A stretch of 64,000 nucleotides of DNA. Source: Oceanicola sp. 22II-s10i. Lineage in GTDB: Bacteria > Pseudomonadota > Alphaproteobacteria > Rhodobacterales > Rhodobacteraceae. The stretch's first letter is position 1. Every line of letters starts with the position of its first letter. Below are positions 8,055 to 16,446 of the stretch, in pieces. The position numbers were made by a program, and so were the translations under genes. The DNA lies in NCBI RefSeq assembly GCF_002210105.1, contig NZ_AQQU01000002.1, forward strand, positions 186,001 to 250,000. Direction: 5' to 3'. The notes below the pieces were generated by a model. The model was given only the letters and a program-made list of their open reading frames with translations, ran no database searches and had not been told where the DNA came from.

Positions 8055-10457
8055 ATGATCCAAGCCCTGTCAGATGCGCTGTCCGAGCGCGGTTACGAGA
8101 CGTTGACCGCCGTGCAGGAGGCGGTGACCGCCCCCGAGCTGCAGGATGCGGACCTCCTCGTGTCCGCGCAGACCGGGTCGGGCAAGACCGTGGGCTTCGG
8201 CCTCGCCATCGGGCACACGCTGCTCGGTGATGACGAGATGATGGGCCCGGCGGGCGCGCCGTTGGCGCTGATCGTGGCCCCGACGCGGGAACTGGCGTTC
8301 CAGGTGATGCGCGAACTCGGCTGGCTCTATGCCAAGGCGGGGGCGCGGGTGACCTCCTGCGTCGGCGGGATGGACATGCGCGACGAACGCCGCGCGCTGG
8401 AGCGGGGGGCGCATATCGTCGTCGGCACGCCCGGCCGCCTGCGCGACCACATCCAGCGCGGATCGCTGGACATGAGCGCCCTGCGCGCCGTGGTTCTGGA
8501 CGAGGCGGACGAGATGCTGGACCTCGGCTTCCGCGAGGATCTGGAGTTCATGCTTGCCGAGGCGCCCGAGGACCGGCGCACGTTGCTGTTCTCGGCCACC
8601 GTGCCGCCGATGATCGCGACGCTGGCGCAGAACTACCAGCGCGACGCCGTGCGCGTGACCACGGTGTCCGAACGGTCGCAGCATGCCGACATCGCCTATC
8701 AGGTGCTGCGCGTGGCGCAGTCGGATGCCGAGAACGCGATCATCAACATGCTGCGCTATCACGATGCGCAGAACGCGATCGTCTTCGCCAACACCCGCGC
8801 GGCGGTGAACCGGCTGATGGCGCGGTTCGCGAACCGGGGCTTTTCCGTCGTCTGCCTGTCGGGCGAGCTGAGCCAGACTGAACGCTCGCATGCCCTGCAG
8901 GCGATGCGGGACGGGCGGGCGCGGGTCTGCGTGGCGACCGATGTCGCGGCGCGGGGGATCGACCTGCCGAACCTCGAACTGGTGATCCACGCGGAACTGC
9001 CGACGAACTCCGAGGGGCTGCTGCACCGGTCCGGGCGGACCGGGCGGGCGGGGCGCAAGGGGATCTCGGCGCTGATAGTCACGCCGAAGATCGTCAAGCG
9101 GGCCGAGCGGCTGCTCAAGATGGCGCGGGTTCAGGCGGAATGGACCACCGCGCCGGGCGCGGACGAGATCCTGCGCCGGGACGAGGAGCGGCTGCTGGCC
9201 GATCCGGTCTGGGAAGAAGAGATCACCGAGGACGCGGCCGTCTTCGCCGACAAGCTGCTGGCGCTGCATACGCCTGAGGTCATCGCGGCGGCCTACCTGC
9301 GGCTCTACCGTGCCAAGCTCTCGGCGCCCGAGGACCTGTCGGACCCGGATACGCGCGAGGAGCGGCGCGAGCGTCCGCCCTTCGGGCCGAGCGTGTGGTT
9401 CGCCCTGTCCGTGGGCCGCAACGACCGGGCCGAGCCGCGCTGGCTGCTGCCGCTGATCTGCAATGCGGGCGGAATGGACAAGGACGCGATCGGCGCGATC
9501 CGCATCCAGCCCAACGAGACCTACGTGCAGATCGCCGAGGCCGCCGCGCCGCTGCTGATGGAAAAGCTGGGCGCGGGTGGCGAGCTGGAAGGCGGCGTGA
9601 AGCTGAAGCTGCTCGACGGCGAGCCGGAACAGCGTATGCCGCAGCGCCGCGAGGACCGGCCAGCCCCGCCCAAGCGGCGGTCTGAGCCGAAGCCGCGGGT
9701 GGAGCCCGAGGCCTTTGCGCCGGAGCGGGGCGATGCGCCCGCCGAGGTCGCCGCGCCCTCCGCCGAGATCGGAGAGATCCCGGCGGTGGAGGACGCGCCG
9801 CGCGAGACCTCCGGGCGGCCCAAGCGGGTGTGGGATGGTGACAAGCCGCGCCGCGAGGATGGCGATGACCGTCCGCGGAAGCCTTATGGCGACAAGCGCG
9901 AGGACGCGCCGCGTCGCGGCAAGAGCGAAGGCTACAAGAGCCACGGTGCCGGGCCGAAACCGCGCGGCGACCGGCCGGGGGGCAAGCCCTACGGTGCGCG
10001 CTCCGATGCGGGCGAAGGCGGACCGCGTCGCGGCAGGAGCGAAGGCTACAAGAGCCATGGCGACGGGCCGAAGCCGCGCGGCGACCGGCCTGCGGGCAAG
10101 CCCTATGGCGCGCGTCCCGACCGGGGCGAGGGCGGACGGCCTGAGGGCGGCAAGGGCGGTTATGCCCGCAAGGAGTCCTCGGGTCCGGGCGGCAAGCCTG
10201 CCCGTGGCGGGTTCAAGGGCGGCGATGCCCGTCCGCAGGGCGCCCCTGCGGCGCGGCGGGCGGATGCCTCCGACACCTCCAAGCGGTTCGAGGCACCGGG
10301 CAAGCCCGGCGGGCGTCCGGCGGGCAAGAGCTTTGGCAAGGGGCCGGGGAAACCCGGTGGCAAACCCTTTGGCAAGGGCCCCGGCAAGCCGGGCGGCAAA
10401 CCCGCCGGCAAGCGCCCGGATGGCGGCATGCAGCCGCCGCGCCGACCCAGGTCGTAA
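8055..10457 (+). CDS. DEAD-box ATP-dependent RNA helicase with disordered basic tail
   Basis: An 800-residue helicase. RecA domain 1 has the Q-motif region LTAVQEAV, Walker A AQTGSGKT (38-45), PTRELA, TPGR, DEAD (149-152) and SAT. RecA domain 2 has ATDVAARGIDLPN and HRSGRTGRAGRKG. A DbpA-like RNA-binding region follows (around residues 450-530). The last ~250 residues are low-complexity, rich in G, K, P and R, with two 38-residue tandem repeats and a GKGPGKPGGKP repeat. The family (CsdA/DeaD/RhlE type) unwinds structured RNA in ribosome assembly and cold adaptation. The tail probably increases RNA affinity or phase separation. The gene is monocistronic. Confidence 0.93.
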   Translation: MIQALSDALSERGYETLTAVQEAVTAPELQDADLLVSAQTGSGKTVGFGLAIGHTLLGDDEMMGPAGAPLALIVAPTRELAFQVMRELGWLYAKAGARVTSCVGGMDMRDERRALERGAHIVVGTPGRLRDHIQRGSLDMSALRAVVLDEADEMLDLGFREDLEFMLAEAPEDRRTLLFSATVPPMIATLAQNYQRDAVRVTTVSERSQHADIAYQVLRVAQSDAENAIINMLRYHDAQNAIVFANTRAAVNRLMARFANRGFSVVCLSGELSQTERSHALQAMRDGRARVCVATDVAARGIDLPNLELVIHAELPTNSEGLLHRSGRTGRAGRKGISALIVTPKIVKRAERLLKMARVQAEWTTAPGADEILRRDEERLLADPVWEEEITEDAAVFADKLLALHTPEVIAAAYLRLYRAKLSAPEDLSDPDTREERRERPPFGPSVWFALSVGRNDRAEPRWLLPLICNAGGMDKDAIGAIRIQPNETYVQIAEAAAPLLMEKLGAGGELEGGVKLKLLDGEPEQRMPQRREDRPAPPKRRSEPKPRVEPEAFAPERGDAPAEVAAPSAEIGEIPAVEDAPRETSGRPKRVWDGDKPRREDGDDRPRKPYGDKREDAPRRGKSEGYKSHGAGPKPRGDRPGGKPYGARSDAGEGGPRRGRSEGYKSHGDGPKPRGDRPAGKPYGARPDRGEGGRPEGGKGGYARKESSGPGGKPARGGFKGGDARPQGAPAARRADASDTSKRFEAPGKPGGRPAGKSFGKGPGKPGGKPFGKGPGKPGGKPAGKRPDGGMQPPRRPRS
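9911..10138 (+). repeat. 114-bp tandem repeat encoding the helicase tail
   Basis: Two in-frame copies (9911-10024 and 10025-10138) encode a 38-residue unit that begins RGKSEGYKSHG in the first copy and RGRSEGYKSHG in the second, and contains GPKPRGDRP and GKPYGAR. The DNA copies differ at scattered third positions, showing that the duplication is not brand new. A shorter duplication of GKGPGKPGGKP lies at about 10337-10400. Such repeats are prone to copy-number change. Confidence 0.85.
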
Positions 10458-10536
10458 CCGCATATCCGGCCATTCGGCGCGGGGACTTGGACCCCGTGCG
10501 GACCGGGGCTAGTGTCCCGGCAGGGGTCGGAGGTGC

Positions 10537-11022
10537 ATGGCAAAGGTCGGGTTTCATTTCACGCAGGCGTTCCTGAGCGGACCGCCCGCCGCCGCGACGG
10601 CGGGGCCGAGCCGCAAAGCGGAGCTCGAGGCCGCGCACCAACGGCTCTACCGCGCCCTGCGCCGGATCGAGCGGGCGGCGGATCCGCGCTGGCTGACGCT
10701 GTCTCATCTCGACGCCGCCGCCCATGTCCGGGCGGGTTATCCGCCGGCGGAATTCGGTGCCTTCCTGTCGGCGCTGGACGCGGGGAAAGACCTCGTGCGG
10801 TTCCGGGACATTGTGGGTCTGAAGGATGCGGACGAGGAGGGCTACCTGACACGATACGCGGGCGCGGGCGACCTGCATTGCGCGGCGCTGTTCACGTGCG
10901 CGCCCTCGGCGCGGATGGTGTTCTTTGCCGTGGACGGCAAGACGGCGATCTCCACCCTGATCGGACAGATGAAATCCGCCGCCGAGGCGCGGAAACTGAT
11001 CGCGGGCGCCCGGCGGCTATAA
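10537..11022 (+). CDS. hypothetical protein, 161 aa
   Basis: This 161-residue cytoplasmic protein is not recognised. It has an R/K- and A-rich helical N-terminal half (about residues 25-60) and a C-terminal half with beta-strand-like LHCAALFTCAPSARMVFFAV. No signal peptide or membrane segment is seen. The start is supported by GGAGG seven bases upstream. Its stop is 11 bases before the promoter of the XRE gene at 11089, so it is likely a separate transcript from that module. Codon use looks like its neighbours'. Confidence 0.6.
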   Translation: MAKVGFHFTQAFLSGPPAAATAGPSRKAELEAAHQRLYRALRRIERAADPRWLTLSHLDAAAHVRAGYPPAEFGAFLSALDAGKDLVRFRDIVGLKDADEEGYLTRYAGAGDLHCAALFTCAPSARMVFFAVDGKTAISTLIGQMKSAAEARKLIAGARRL

Positions 11023-11032
11023 GCTGCTTGCG

Positions 11033-11075
11033 TTGACTTGCAAGGCAACGGACCCTATATGGTGTCTTGCAAGAC
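11033..11075 (+). promoter_or_regulatory. sigma70-type promoter with two palindromic operators
   Basis: TTGACT (11033-11038), a 17-base spacer, and TATATG (11056-11061) form an unusually good -35/-10 pair for this genome. The palindrome CTTGCAAG occurs twice, at 11037-11044 (touching the -35 box) and 11066-11073 (around the expected start site). Each copy is followed by RCAACGGA, giving a direct repeat CTTGCAAGRCAACGGA 29 bases apart, or nearly three helical turns. This arrangement is typical of repressor operators, most simply for the XRE protein encoded immediately downstream. Confidence 0.75.
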
Positions 11076-11088
11076 AACGGAGGATCCC

Positions 11089-11502
11089 ATGGCCTACGCG
11101 GAAACCCACGACAGCGGCAAGACGCCCAAGCCCCGCAAGGGCGCGCGGGGCGGCAAGCGGCAGGAAACGGCGGCCCCGGACGCGGCCAGGCTGATGAAGT
11201 CGGGCGACGCGGCCGGGATGGACGCGGCGTTCGAGGCGATGTCGCCCGAGGCCCGCAAGGAGGTCTTTGACGGCATCGGCAAGGACGTGGCGCGGGTGCT
11301 GGGGGCCGAGGCCCTCGGGCATATGCTGCGCGACAGCGGTATGAGCGGGCGCGAGATCGACGCGCGCTTCGGCTATGACCACGCGGCGCTGTCGCGGACG
11401 GCGAACGGGAAGTCCGTCTCCGGCCCGACGCTGTGGCGGCTCTTCGCGCTGGCCGAGGCGCTCGGCTTCGACATCGAGTTGAAGGTGACCAAGCGCACAT
11501 GA
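11089..11502 (+). CDS. XRE-like helix-turn-helix regulator
   Basis: A 137-residue protein with a basic, probably disordered N-terminal third (KTPKPRKGARGGKRQ) and a C-terminal XRE-like helix-turn-helix (about residues 86-125; GREIDARFGYDHAALSRTANG). The start at 11089 has GGAGGA five bases upstream. Its own promoter carries two CTTGCAAG palindromes, so negative autoregulation is likely. The stop overlaps the ATG of the next small membrane protein (ATGA), indicating translational coupling. It is not recognised as a known antitoxin or phage repressor, although the layout resembles small two-gene regulatory cassettes. Confidence 0.75.
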   Translation: MAYAETHDSGKTPKPRKGARGGKRQETAAPDAARLMKSGDAAGMDAAFEAMSPEARKEVFDGIGKDVARVLGAEALGHMLRDSGMSGREIDARFGYDHAALSRTANGKSVSGPTLWRLFALAEALGFDIELKVTKRT

Positions 11503-11762
11503 CCCGGTCCGAGGCGCTGGCCGCGCTGATCGTCATGATCCCGGCAGTCTGGGGCGCGGCGCATCTGGCGTGGTCCCGCGTGACCGAGATCCGCGCCGAC
11601 CGGCTCGAGGCGCGGCAGGGCGATGCGGCCGAGGTCACGATGCTGCGCCAGCGGGCGCGGACGCTCAAGGATTTCTCGTCGCTGCTGCCCTCGTGGATGC
11701 TGGCGGTGCTGATCGTTGGCCTCGTATGGCGCTGCGGACAGCTGATCGCGGCGCTTCTCTGA
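11499..11762 (+). CDS. small two-helix membrane protein coupled to the XRE gene
   Basis: An 87-residue protein. A hydrophobic helix spans about residues 7-23 (ALAALIVMIPAVWGAAHLAW), a charged Arg/Glu-rich segment follows (about 27-55), and a second hydrophobic helix lies near the C-terminus (LPSWMLAVLIVGLVWRCG). The ATG overlaps the XRE stop codon. No homologue is recognised. A hairpin of two membrane helices next to a DNA-binding partner could be a membrane effector or toxin, a sensor, or an unrelated passenger. The function is not assignable from sequence alone. Confidence 0.65.
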   Translation: MTRSEALAALIVMIPAVWGAAHLAWSRVTEIRADRLEARQGDAAEVTMLRQRARTLKDFSSLLPSWMLAVLIVGLVWRCGQLIAALL

Positions 11763-11772
11763 CCGCCATGGC

Positions 11773-11800
11773 TTGCGGCGCGCGTGTCTCTTGAGATATA
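11773..11800 (+). promoter_or_regulatory. candidate promoter of yebC
   Basis: TTGCGG (11773-11778), a 16-base spacer and GATATA (11795-11800) precede the yebC start by about 46 bases in the only gap between it and the preceding membrane-protein gene. The match is moderate. Confidence 0.4.
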
Positions 11801-11846
11801 GCGGCGCGACCGATCCAGACCCCACTTCAGAACCGAGGAAAGAGCC

Positions 11847-12587
11847 ATGGCAGGCCATTCCAAATGGGCCAACATCCAGCACCGCAAGGGTCGTCAGGAC
11901 GCCGCGCGGTCCAAGCTGTTTTCCAAGCTCTCGAAAGAGATCACCGTCGCCGCCAAGATGGGCGACCCCGATCCCGAGAAGAACCCGCGCCTGCGCCTTG
12001 CGGTGAAGGAAGCCAAGGCGGCCTCCTGCCCGAAGGACGTGATCGAGCGTGCGATCAAGAAATCCGTGCAGGGCGAGGGCGATGAATACGAAGAGATCCG
12101 CTATGAGGGCTATGGCCCCGGCGGCGTCGCCGTCATCGTCGAGGCGATGACCGACAACCGCAACCGCACCGCGTCCAACGTCCGGTCCTACTTTGCCAAG
12201 AACGGCGGCAACCTGGGCGAGACCGGGTCGGTCGGCTTCATGTTCGAGCGCAAGGGCGAGATCGTCTACACGCCGGACGCCGGTGACGCGGACACGGTCA
12301 TGATGGCCGCGATCGAGGCGGGCGCCGAGGATGTCGAGAGCTCGGACGAGGGGCATGTCATCTACTGCGCCGACACCGATCTGAACGAGGTGGCGACGGC
12401 GCTGGAAGGCGAACTGGGCGAGTCGGAATCGACCAAGCTGATCTGGAAGCCGATGACGACGACCGAAATGGACCTCGAAGGCATGCAGAAGCTGATGAAG
12501 CTGATCGACACGCTGGAGGACGACGACGACGTCCAGCGCGTCACGGCGAACTTCGAGGCGGCCGACGAGGTGATGGAGGCGCTCTGA
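11847..12587 (+). CDS. yebC: YebC/PmpR family translation/transcription factor
   Basis: A 246-residue, full-length YebC. The N-terminus [18 protein letters not shown] is the family signature, followed by [15 protein letters not shown], and the [21 protein letters not shown] block begins domain 2. YebC proteins have been described as transcriptional regulators and, more recently, as ribosome-associated factors that help translate difficult (for example proline-rich) stretches. The protein is cytoplasmic. The start has GAGGAAAGAGCC upstream, and a rho-independent terminator follows at 12621, so the gene is probably monocistronic. The family is certain; the role in this organism is inferred. Confidence 0.95.
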   Translation: MAGHSKWANIQHRKGRQDAARSKLFSKLSKEITVAAKMGDPDPEKNPRLRLAVKEAKAASCPKDVIERAIKKSVQGEGDEYEEIRYEGYGPGGVAVIVEAMTDNRNRTASNVRSYFAKNGGNLGETGSVGFMFERKGEIVYTPDAGDADTVMMAAIEAGAEDVESSDEGHVIYCADTDLNEVATALEGELGESESTKLIWKPMTTTEMDLEGMQKLMKLIDTLEDDDDVQRVTANFEAADEVMEAL

Positions 12588-12620
12588 GGCGCTTGCCGTC
12601 ACGTATCGCGGGCTTAGGGT

Positions 12621-12645
12621 GGGCGGCGCAAGCCGCCCATTTTCG
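12621..12645 (+). terminator. rho-independent terminator of yebC
   Basis: The perfect stem GGGCGGC / GCCGCCC (12621-12627 and 12632-12638) with a GCAA tetraloop is followed by ATTTTC. It lies 33 bases after the yebC stop and before the DinB gene. Confidence 0.85.
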
Positions 12646-12659
12646 TTCCGCGAGGCCCC

Positions 12660-13229
12660 ATGACTCCCGATCCCCGAGATCCCTGCCGCCCGCACCGCCT
12701 GATGGCGCGGCAGAACGCGCTGGCCAATGTCGCGCTGCATGCCGCCTGCGCACAGCTGGCGCCGGGTGAGTGGGAGGCGGAGCGGGTCAGCTTTTTCCCT
12801 TCGATCAGGGAGACGCTGAACCACCTGTGGACGGTCGATGTCTTCTATCTCGACGCGCTGCATGGCGGGACCACCGGCTATGCGCATCGGGACAACCCGG
12901 TGCCCTGGCCGGACCTCGCCGATCTGGCGCGGGAACAGCGCAGGGCGGACCTGTCGCTGGTGGCCTTCTGCGACGCGCTGACGCCGCCCGACCTCGACCG
13001 GGTGGTCGAGGTCCACCGGCCCGGCGGGTTCCAGTATGAGGCGCTGCCGGAACTGCTGCTGCACATCGGCCTGCACGCGGTCCATCACCGGGGGCAGGCC
13101 CATGCGATGCTGGCGGGGACGAGCGTCGCGCCGCCACAGCTGGACGAGTTCATCTGCCGGGGCGAGGGCAATGTCCGCGCCGACCAGATGGCGGTGCTGG
13201 GGTGGAGCGAGGATTACCTCGCCTCGTGA
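12660..13229 (+). CDS. DinB family protein (putative metal-dependent hydrolase fold)
   Basis: A 189-residue DinB/YfiT-like four-helix protein. The three expected metal ligands are visible as H in LNHLW and the H-x-x-H of HAVHHRGQAH. Family members include bacillithiol- or mycothiol-dependent S-transferases and many proteins of unknown role; thiol or stress chemistry is therefore possible but unproven. The protein is cytoplasmic. The gene's last 16 bases overlap the 3' end of the convergent argP gene. Confidence 0.85.
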   Translation: MTPDPRDPCRPHRLMARQNALANVALHAACAQLAPGEWEAERVSFFPSIRETLNHLWTVDVFYLDALHGGTTGYAHRDNPVPWPDLADLAREQRRADLSLVAFCDALTPPDLDRVVEVHRPGGFQYEALPELLLHIGLHAVHHRGQAHAMLAGTSVAPPQLDEFICRGEGNVRADQMAVLGWSEDYLAS

Positions 13230-14122
13230 CGCTCCGCAGGGTGCAGCACCCGCGCTGCCTCCGCCCGGATCGCGGCGGTGACCGGGGCCAGCGCGGGAGC
13301 CATCCGGCGCGAGACCTGCCAGTAGAGCGGCGTGTCGAGATGAGCGTCGGGCAGCAGCGGGACGAGACGTCCCGTGGCGAAGGCATCGCGCAACATGGGT
13401 TCGGGGTTCATGCCCCAGCCGAGACCCGCGCTGGCGGCGTCTATGAAGCCTTCGGTCGAGGGGATGTAGTGCGTTGGCGGCGGCGGCCCCTCGCCGAAAT
13501 GTCGTTGCAGCCAGATGGCTTGCAGGCGGTCCTTCAGGTCATAGGTGAGACAGGGCGCGGCACGCAGCGCGGGGCCGGTCACACCGTCGGGACAGTGCCG
13601 CGCGATCCACGCCGGGCAAGCGGTGGCGAAGTAGCGGATGCTGCCAAGGGGGATCGCGTCGCAGCCGTGCGGCGGTGTCGCGGTGCCGGTGATCGCGGCC
13701 ATGACGGCGCCCCGGCGCAGCCAGTCGGCGGAATGGTCCTGATCGTCCACCACCACGTCGAACAGCAGCCCCGGCTGCGCCGCCTCGGCCTGTGACAGCG
13801 CCGGGATCAGCCAAGCGGCGAGGCTGTCGGCATTCACGGCCAGCCGCAACGTCACCGGGCCCGGCTGGTCCGCGCCGATGTCCGCCAGCGCCCGCGCCTC
13901 CATCAGCGCCACGTCCTCGGCATGGCGGGCGAGGCGGAGGCCGGTTTCCGTCCCGGTGCAGGGGCTGCCGCGCAGGACGAGTGGCTGGCCGACCTGCACC
14001 TCCAGCGCGCGGATACGCTGGGACACGGCGGACTGCGTGATCCCGAGGCGCGCGGCGGCGCCGTCGAAGGAGCCAAGCCGAAGAACGGCGGCGAGGGTGG
14101 CGAGCTGGGCATGGTCTAACAT
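13214..14122 (-). CDS. argP: LysR family regulator ArgP (IciA)
   Basis: A 302-residue LysR-type regulator with N-terminal winged helix-turn-helix (about residues 3-60; GSFDGAAARLGITQSAVSQRIRALE). The effector domain has family-specific segments such as VTLRLAVNADSLAAWLIPAL and ADWLRRGAVMAAIT, which resemble ArgP/LysG. ArgP/LysG activates export of arginine and lysine in response to these amino acids. It is divergent from an ArgO/LysE-type exporter gene 87 bases away, the classic arrangement. The start codon sits inside the inverted repeat TCTAA-CA-TTAGA (14115-14126), and no clear ribosome site precedes it, so translation may be leaderless or autoregulated. Confidence 0.88.
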   Translation of the reverse strand: MLDHAQLATLAAVLRLGSFDGAAARLGITQSAVSQRIRALEVQVGQPLVLRGSPCTGTETGLRLARHAEDVALMEARALADIGADQPGPVTLRLAVNADSLAAWLIPALSQAEAAQPGLLFDVVVDDQDHSADWLRRGAVMAAITGTATPPHGCDAIPLGSIRYFATACPAWIARHCPDGVTGPALRAAPCLTYDLKDRLQAIWLQRHFGEGPPPPTHYIPSTEGFIDAASAGLGWGMNPEPMLRDAFATGRLVPLLPDAHLDTPLYWQVSRRMAPALAPVTAAIRAEAARVLHPAERHEAR

Positions 14123-14209
14123 TAGAGGTGCTTATGCAGGGCAAGAGTTTCGCGTTTGTCTAATGGATAGGGCGCGGCTAGTCACCCTCTGAACGACATG
14201 AGGCAGACC

Positions 14210-14827
14210 ATGCAGGACGCAACCATCGCCGCCGCGACGGCGGGCTTCACGCTCGGCTTTTCGCTGATCCTCGCGATCGGGGCGCAGAACGCTTTCGTGC
14301 TGCGGCAGGGGATCCGGCGCGAGCATGTCGGCCCGGTCGTCGCGCTCTGTGCGCTGTCGGACGCGCTGCTGATCTCGGCGGGGGTGCTGGGCTTCGGCGC
14401 GCTGACCGCGCGGCTGCCCTGGCTGGAGCCGGTGTTCCGCTACGGCGGCGCGGCGTTCCTGGTCTTATACGGGGCGATGGCGCTGCGATCGGCCCTGCGC
14501 GGCAGCGGGGCGCTGACGGCGGCCGAGGGGGCGGAGCGGCAGCCGCTGGCGCGGGTGCTGCTGATCTGCGCGGCGCTGACATGGGGCAACCCGCATGTCT
14601 ACCTCGACACGCTGGTGCTGATGGGGGCCGTCAGCGCGCAATGGCAGGCGAAGGGCGCCTTCGCGGCGGGGGGCATGACTGCCAGCCTGATCTTCTTCAC
14701 CCTGCTCGGTTACGGCGCGCGCCTGCTGGCGCCGCTCTTCGCGCGACCCGCCGCGTGGCGGGTGCTGGACGGCATCGTCACGGCGGTGATGTGGAGCATC
14801 GCGGGACGGCTGATCCTGGGCTTCTGA
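14210..14827 (+). CDS. argO: LysE/ArgO family amino acid exporter
   Basis: A 205-residue inner-membrane protein with six predicted helices. ILAIGAQNAFVLRQGIRREHV is the diagnostic LysE/ArgO motif, and LTWGNPHVYLDT is the second one. It exports arginine, lysine or related basic amino acids, protecting against excess from peptides. The start at 14210 is preferred because GAGG lies six bases upstream; an ATG four codons earlier (14198) is possible. It is divergent from argP, which most likely activates it. The length agrees with E. coli ArgO. Confidence 0.88.
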   Translation: MQDATIAAATAGFTLGFSLILAIGAQNAFVLRQGIRREHVGPVVALCALSDALLISAGVLGFGALTARLPWLEPVFRYGGAAFLVLYGAMALRSALRGSGALTAAEGAERQPLARVLLICAALTWGNPHVYLDTLVLMGAVSAQWQAKGAFAAGGMTASLIFFTLLGYGARLLAPLFARPAAWRVLDGIVTAVMWSIAGRLILGF

Positions 14828-14843
14828 CGTTTTGCGCAAACGT
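14827..14843. promoter_or_regulatory. 17-bp inverted repeat between argO and the EamA gene
   Basis: ACGTTT-TGCGC-AAACGT is a perfect inverted repeat starting at the last base of the argO stop. It is short and lacks a T-run, so it is more like an operator for the following transporter gene than a terminator. No regulator can be named. Confidence 0.35.
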
Positions 14844-14896
14844 GCAGATGACCGGTCGCCACTTGCCGACCGGCAGGCTTCATGCTTGGTGGAGAT

Positions 14897-15802
14897 ATGA
14901 ACGACATTGCGTCCAACCGCCCGGTTGCCGGCATCCTCTACATGGTCGCGGCGGGCATCATGTTCGTCGGCGTGAATGCCGGGGTCAAATACCTCGGCCC
15001 GCGCGTGCCCGCGCCCGAGGCGGCCTTCCTGCGCTATTCGCTGGGCCTCGTCCTGCTGATCCCCACGATCCGTCCGATCTTCGCCGCGCGGCTGACCGGC
15101 CGGCAATGGCGCATGGTCGGCATGCGGGGGCTGTTGCACGGGATGGGCGTGGGGCTGTGGTTCTTTGCCATGGCGCGGATCGAGATCGCGGACGTGACGG
15201 CGATCAACTACCTGTCGCCGATCTTCGTCGCCATCGGTGCGGCGCTGTTTCTCGGCGAAAAGCTGGCCTTCCGCCGGATCGCGGCCATCGTGATCGGCCT
15301 GCTCGGGGCGCTGGTGATCCTCAGGCCCGGCGTGCGCGAGGTGGGGCTGGGCCATTACGCGATGATCGGCGCGGCCTTCGTGTTCGCGATTTCCTACATG
15401 ATCGCCAAGCAGTTGTCGGACGAACTTCCCCCGATGGTCGTGGTCGCGCTGCTGTCGATCTCGGTCGCCATCGTGCTGGCCCCCGCCGCCATCGCGCAAT
15501 GGGTCATGCCCGATCTGGAGACGATCGTGGTCCTGTTCCTCGTCGCCTGCGTGGCCACCACAGGGCACTACCTGATGACACGCGGGCTCAGTTGCGCACC
15601 CATAACCGTGACGCAGCCGGTGACGTTCCTGCAGCTTCTGTGGGCGGTGATGCTGGGGGCCATGGCCTTTGGCGAACCCGTGGATCCCTACGTCATCCTT
15701 GGCGGCGGGATGATCATCGCCGCCGTCAGCTTCATCACGTGGCGTGAGGCGCAGGTGCGCAAGCAGGTGCTGACGCCGCCGCCGAACGCGACCAAGCTGT
15801 GA
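14897..15802 (+). CDS. DMT superfamily (EamA) transporter
   Basis: About 301 residues, ten hydrophobic helices in two EamA domains (INYLSPIFVAIGAALFLGEKLAFRR in the first; TVTQPVTFLQLLWAVMLGAMAFGEP in the second). This is the subgroup near S-adenosylmethionine and riboflavin-type exporters, but the substrate is not predictable. The start at 14897 has GGAG five bases upstream; an ATG five codons earlier lies upstream of this ribosome site. The stop codon overlaps the GTG start of the hemerythrin-like gene, indicating a two-gene operon. Confidence 0.85.
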   Translation: MNDIASNRPVAGILYMVAAGIMFVGVNAGVKYLGPRVPAPEAAFLRYSLGLVLLIPTIRPIFAARLTGRQWRMVGMRGLLHGMGVGLWFFAMARIEIADVTAINYLSPIFVAIGAALFLGEKLAFRRIAAIVIGLLGALVILRPGVREVGLGHYAMIGAAFVFAISYMIAKQLSDELPPMVVVALLSISVAIVLAPAAIAQWVMPDLETIVVLFLVACVATTGHYLMTRGLSCAPITVTQPVTFLQLLWAVMLGAMAFGEPVDPYVILGGGMIIAAVSFITWREAQVRKQVLTPPPNATKL

Positions 15803-16362
15803 CCGCTCCGCTGGCGCTCGAAACCCGCAAGGGACTGCCCGAGGAACTGCGCGTCCTCGTGAAGCAGTATCCCCGCGAGATGTGGCAGGGGCATGCGAAT
15901 TTCGGCGGGCTGACGGCGTTCTGGCTGGACCGGCACATGATGTTCCGGGGGCTGATCGACAAGCTGGTCGAGGGCTCCGAGATCCGGCTGGACCGGGGCG
16001 ATCCGCGCTTCGGTCCGGAACTGTCGCGCTACACCGGGTTCTTCCTGAACCAGCTGCACCATCACCACATGATCGAGGACCAGCATTACTTCCCCCAGTT
16101 CATCCCGCTGGATGCGCGGCTGGAGCGGGGGTTCGAGATCCTCGACCACGATCACCATGCGCTGGACGGCCATATCCACGCGCTGGCCGAGGGGACGAAT
16201 GCCGTGCTGGGGCTGATCGCCGAGCGGCGGGACGAGAAGGACGAAGTCGCGCGGCTGCTCGCGGCGCAGCGGGATTTCCGGCGCTTCCTCGACCGGCATC
16301 TGGAGGACGAGGAAGAGCTGATCGTGCCGGTGATCCTCGAATACGGGGTGGACGACGGCTGA
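15799..16362 (+). CDS. hemerythrin-like domain protein
   Basis: A 187-residue helical-bundle protein beginning with GTG in the sequence GTGA, which overlaps the previous stop. Histidine and acid ligands for a di-iron centre are spread as expected: HANFGG, HHHHMIEDQHYFP, EILDHDHHALDGH, and HLEDEEE near the C-terminus. Bacterial hemerythrin-like proteins bind O2 or NO, or store and sense iron. The protein is cytoplasmic. Coupling to the EamA transporter suggests a joint function (for example export of a redox-active metabolite), but that is speculative. Confidence 0.82.
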   Translation: MTAPLALETRKGLPEELRVLVKQYPREMWQGHANFGGLTAFWLDRHMMFRGLIDKLVEGSEIRLDRGDPRFGPELSRYTGFFLNQLHHHHMIEDQHYFPQFIPLDARLERGFEILDHDHHALDGHIHALAEGTNAVLGLIAERRDEKDEVARLLAAQRDFRRFLDRHLEDEEELIVPVILEYGVDDG

Positions 16363-16370
16363 GACCGACG

Positions 16371-16431
16371 GCCGCGGGGGCCAGCCCCCGCACCCCCGGA
16401 GTTTATCCGGCCAGATGAAGCAGGGGATCGG
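16371..16431 (+). repeat. gene-end palindromic repeat, copy C
   Basis: The hairpin GCGGGGGC-CA-GCCCCCGC (16374-16391) is followed by ACCCCCGGAGTTTATCCGG and CCAGATGAAGCAGGGG. It lies between the convergent hemerythrin-like and cytochrome c genes, where it can act as a terminator. Confidence 0.85.
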
Positions 16432-16446
16432 GCCCTTTCGGGGCCG

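Noticed and set aside
8070-10463. A 797-codon open frame on the minus strand opposite the DEAD-box helicase
   Set aside because: It mirrors the helicase gene; the high GC content keeps the antisense frame open. Its translation is low-complexity and has no start signal or recognisable domain.
14115-14126. Inverted repeat TCTAA-CA-TTAGA at the argP start as a separate operator
   Set aside because: Too short to list as a site by itself; noted in the argP entry only.
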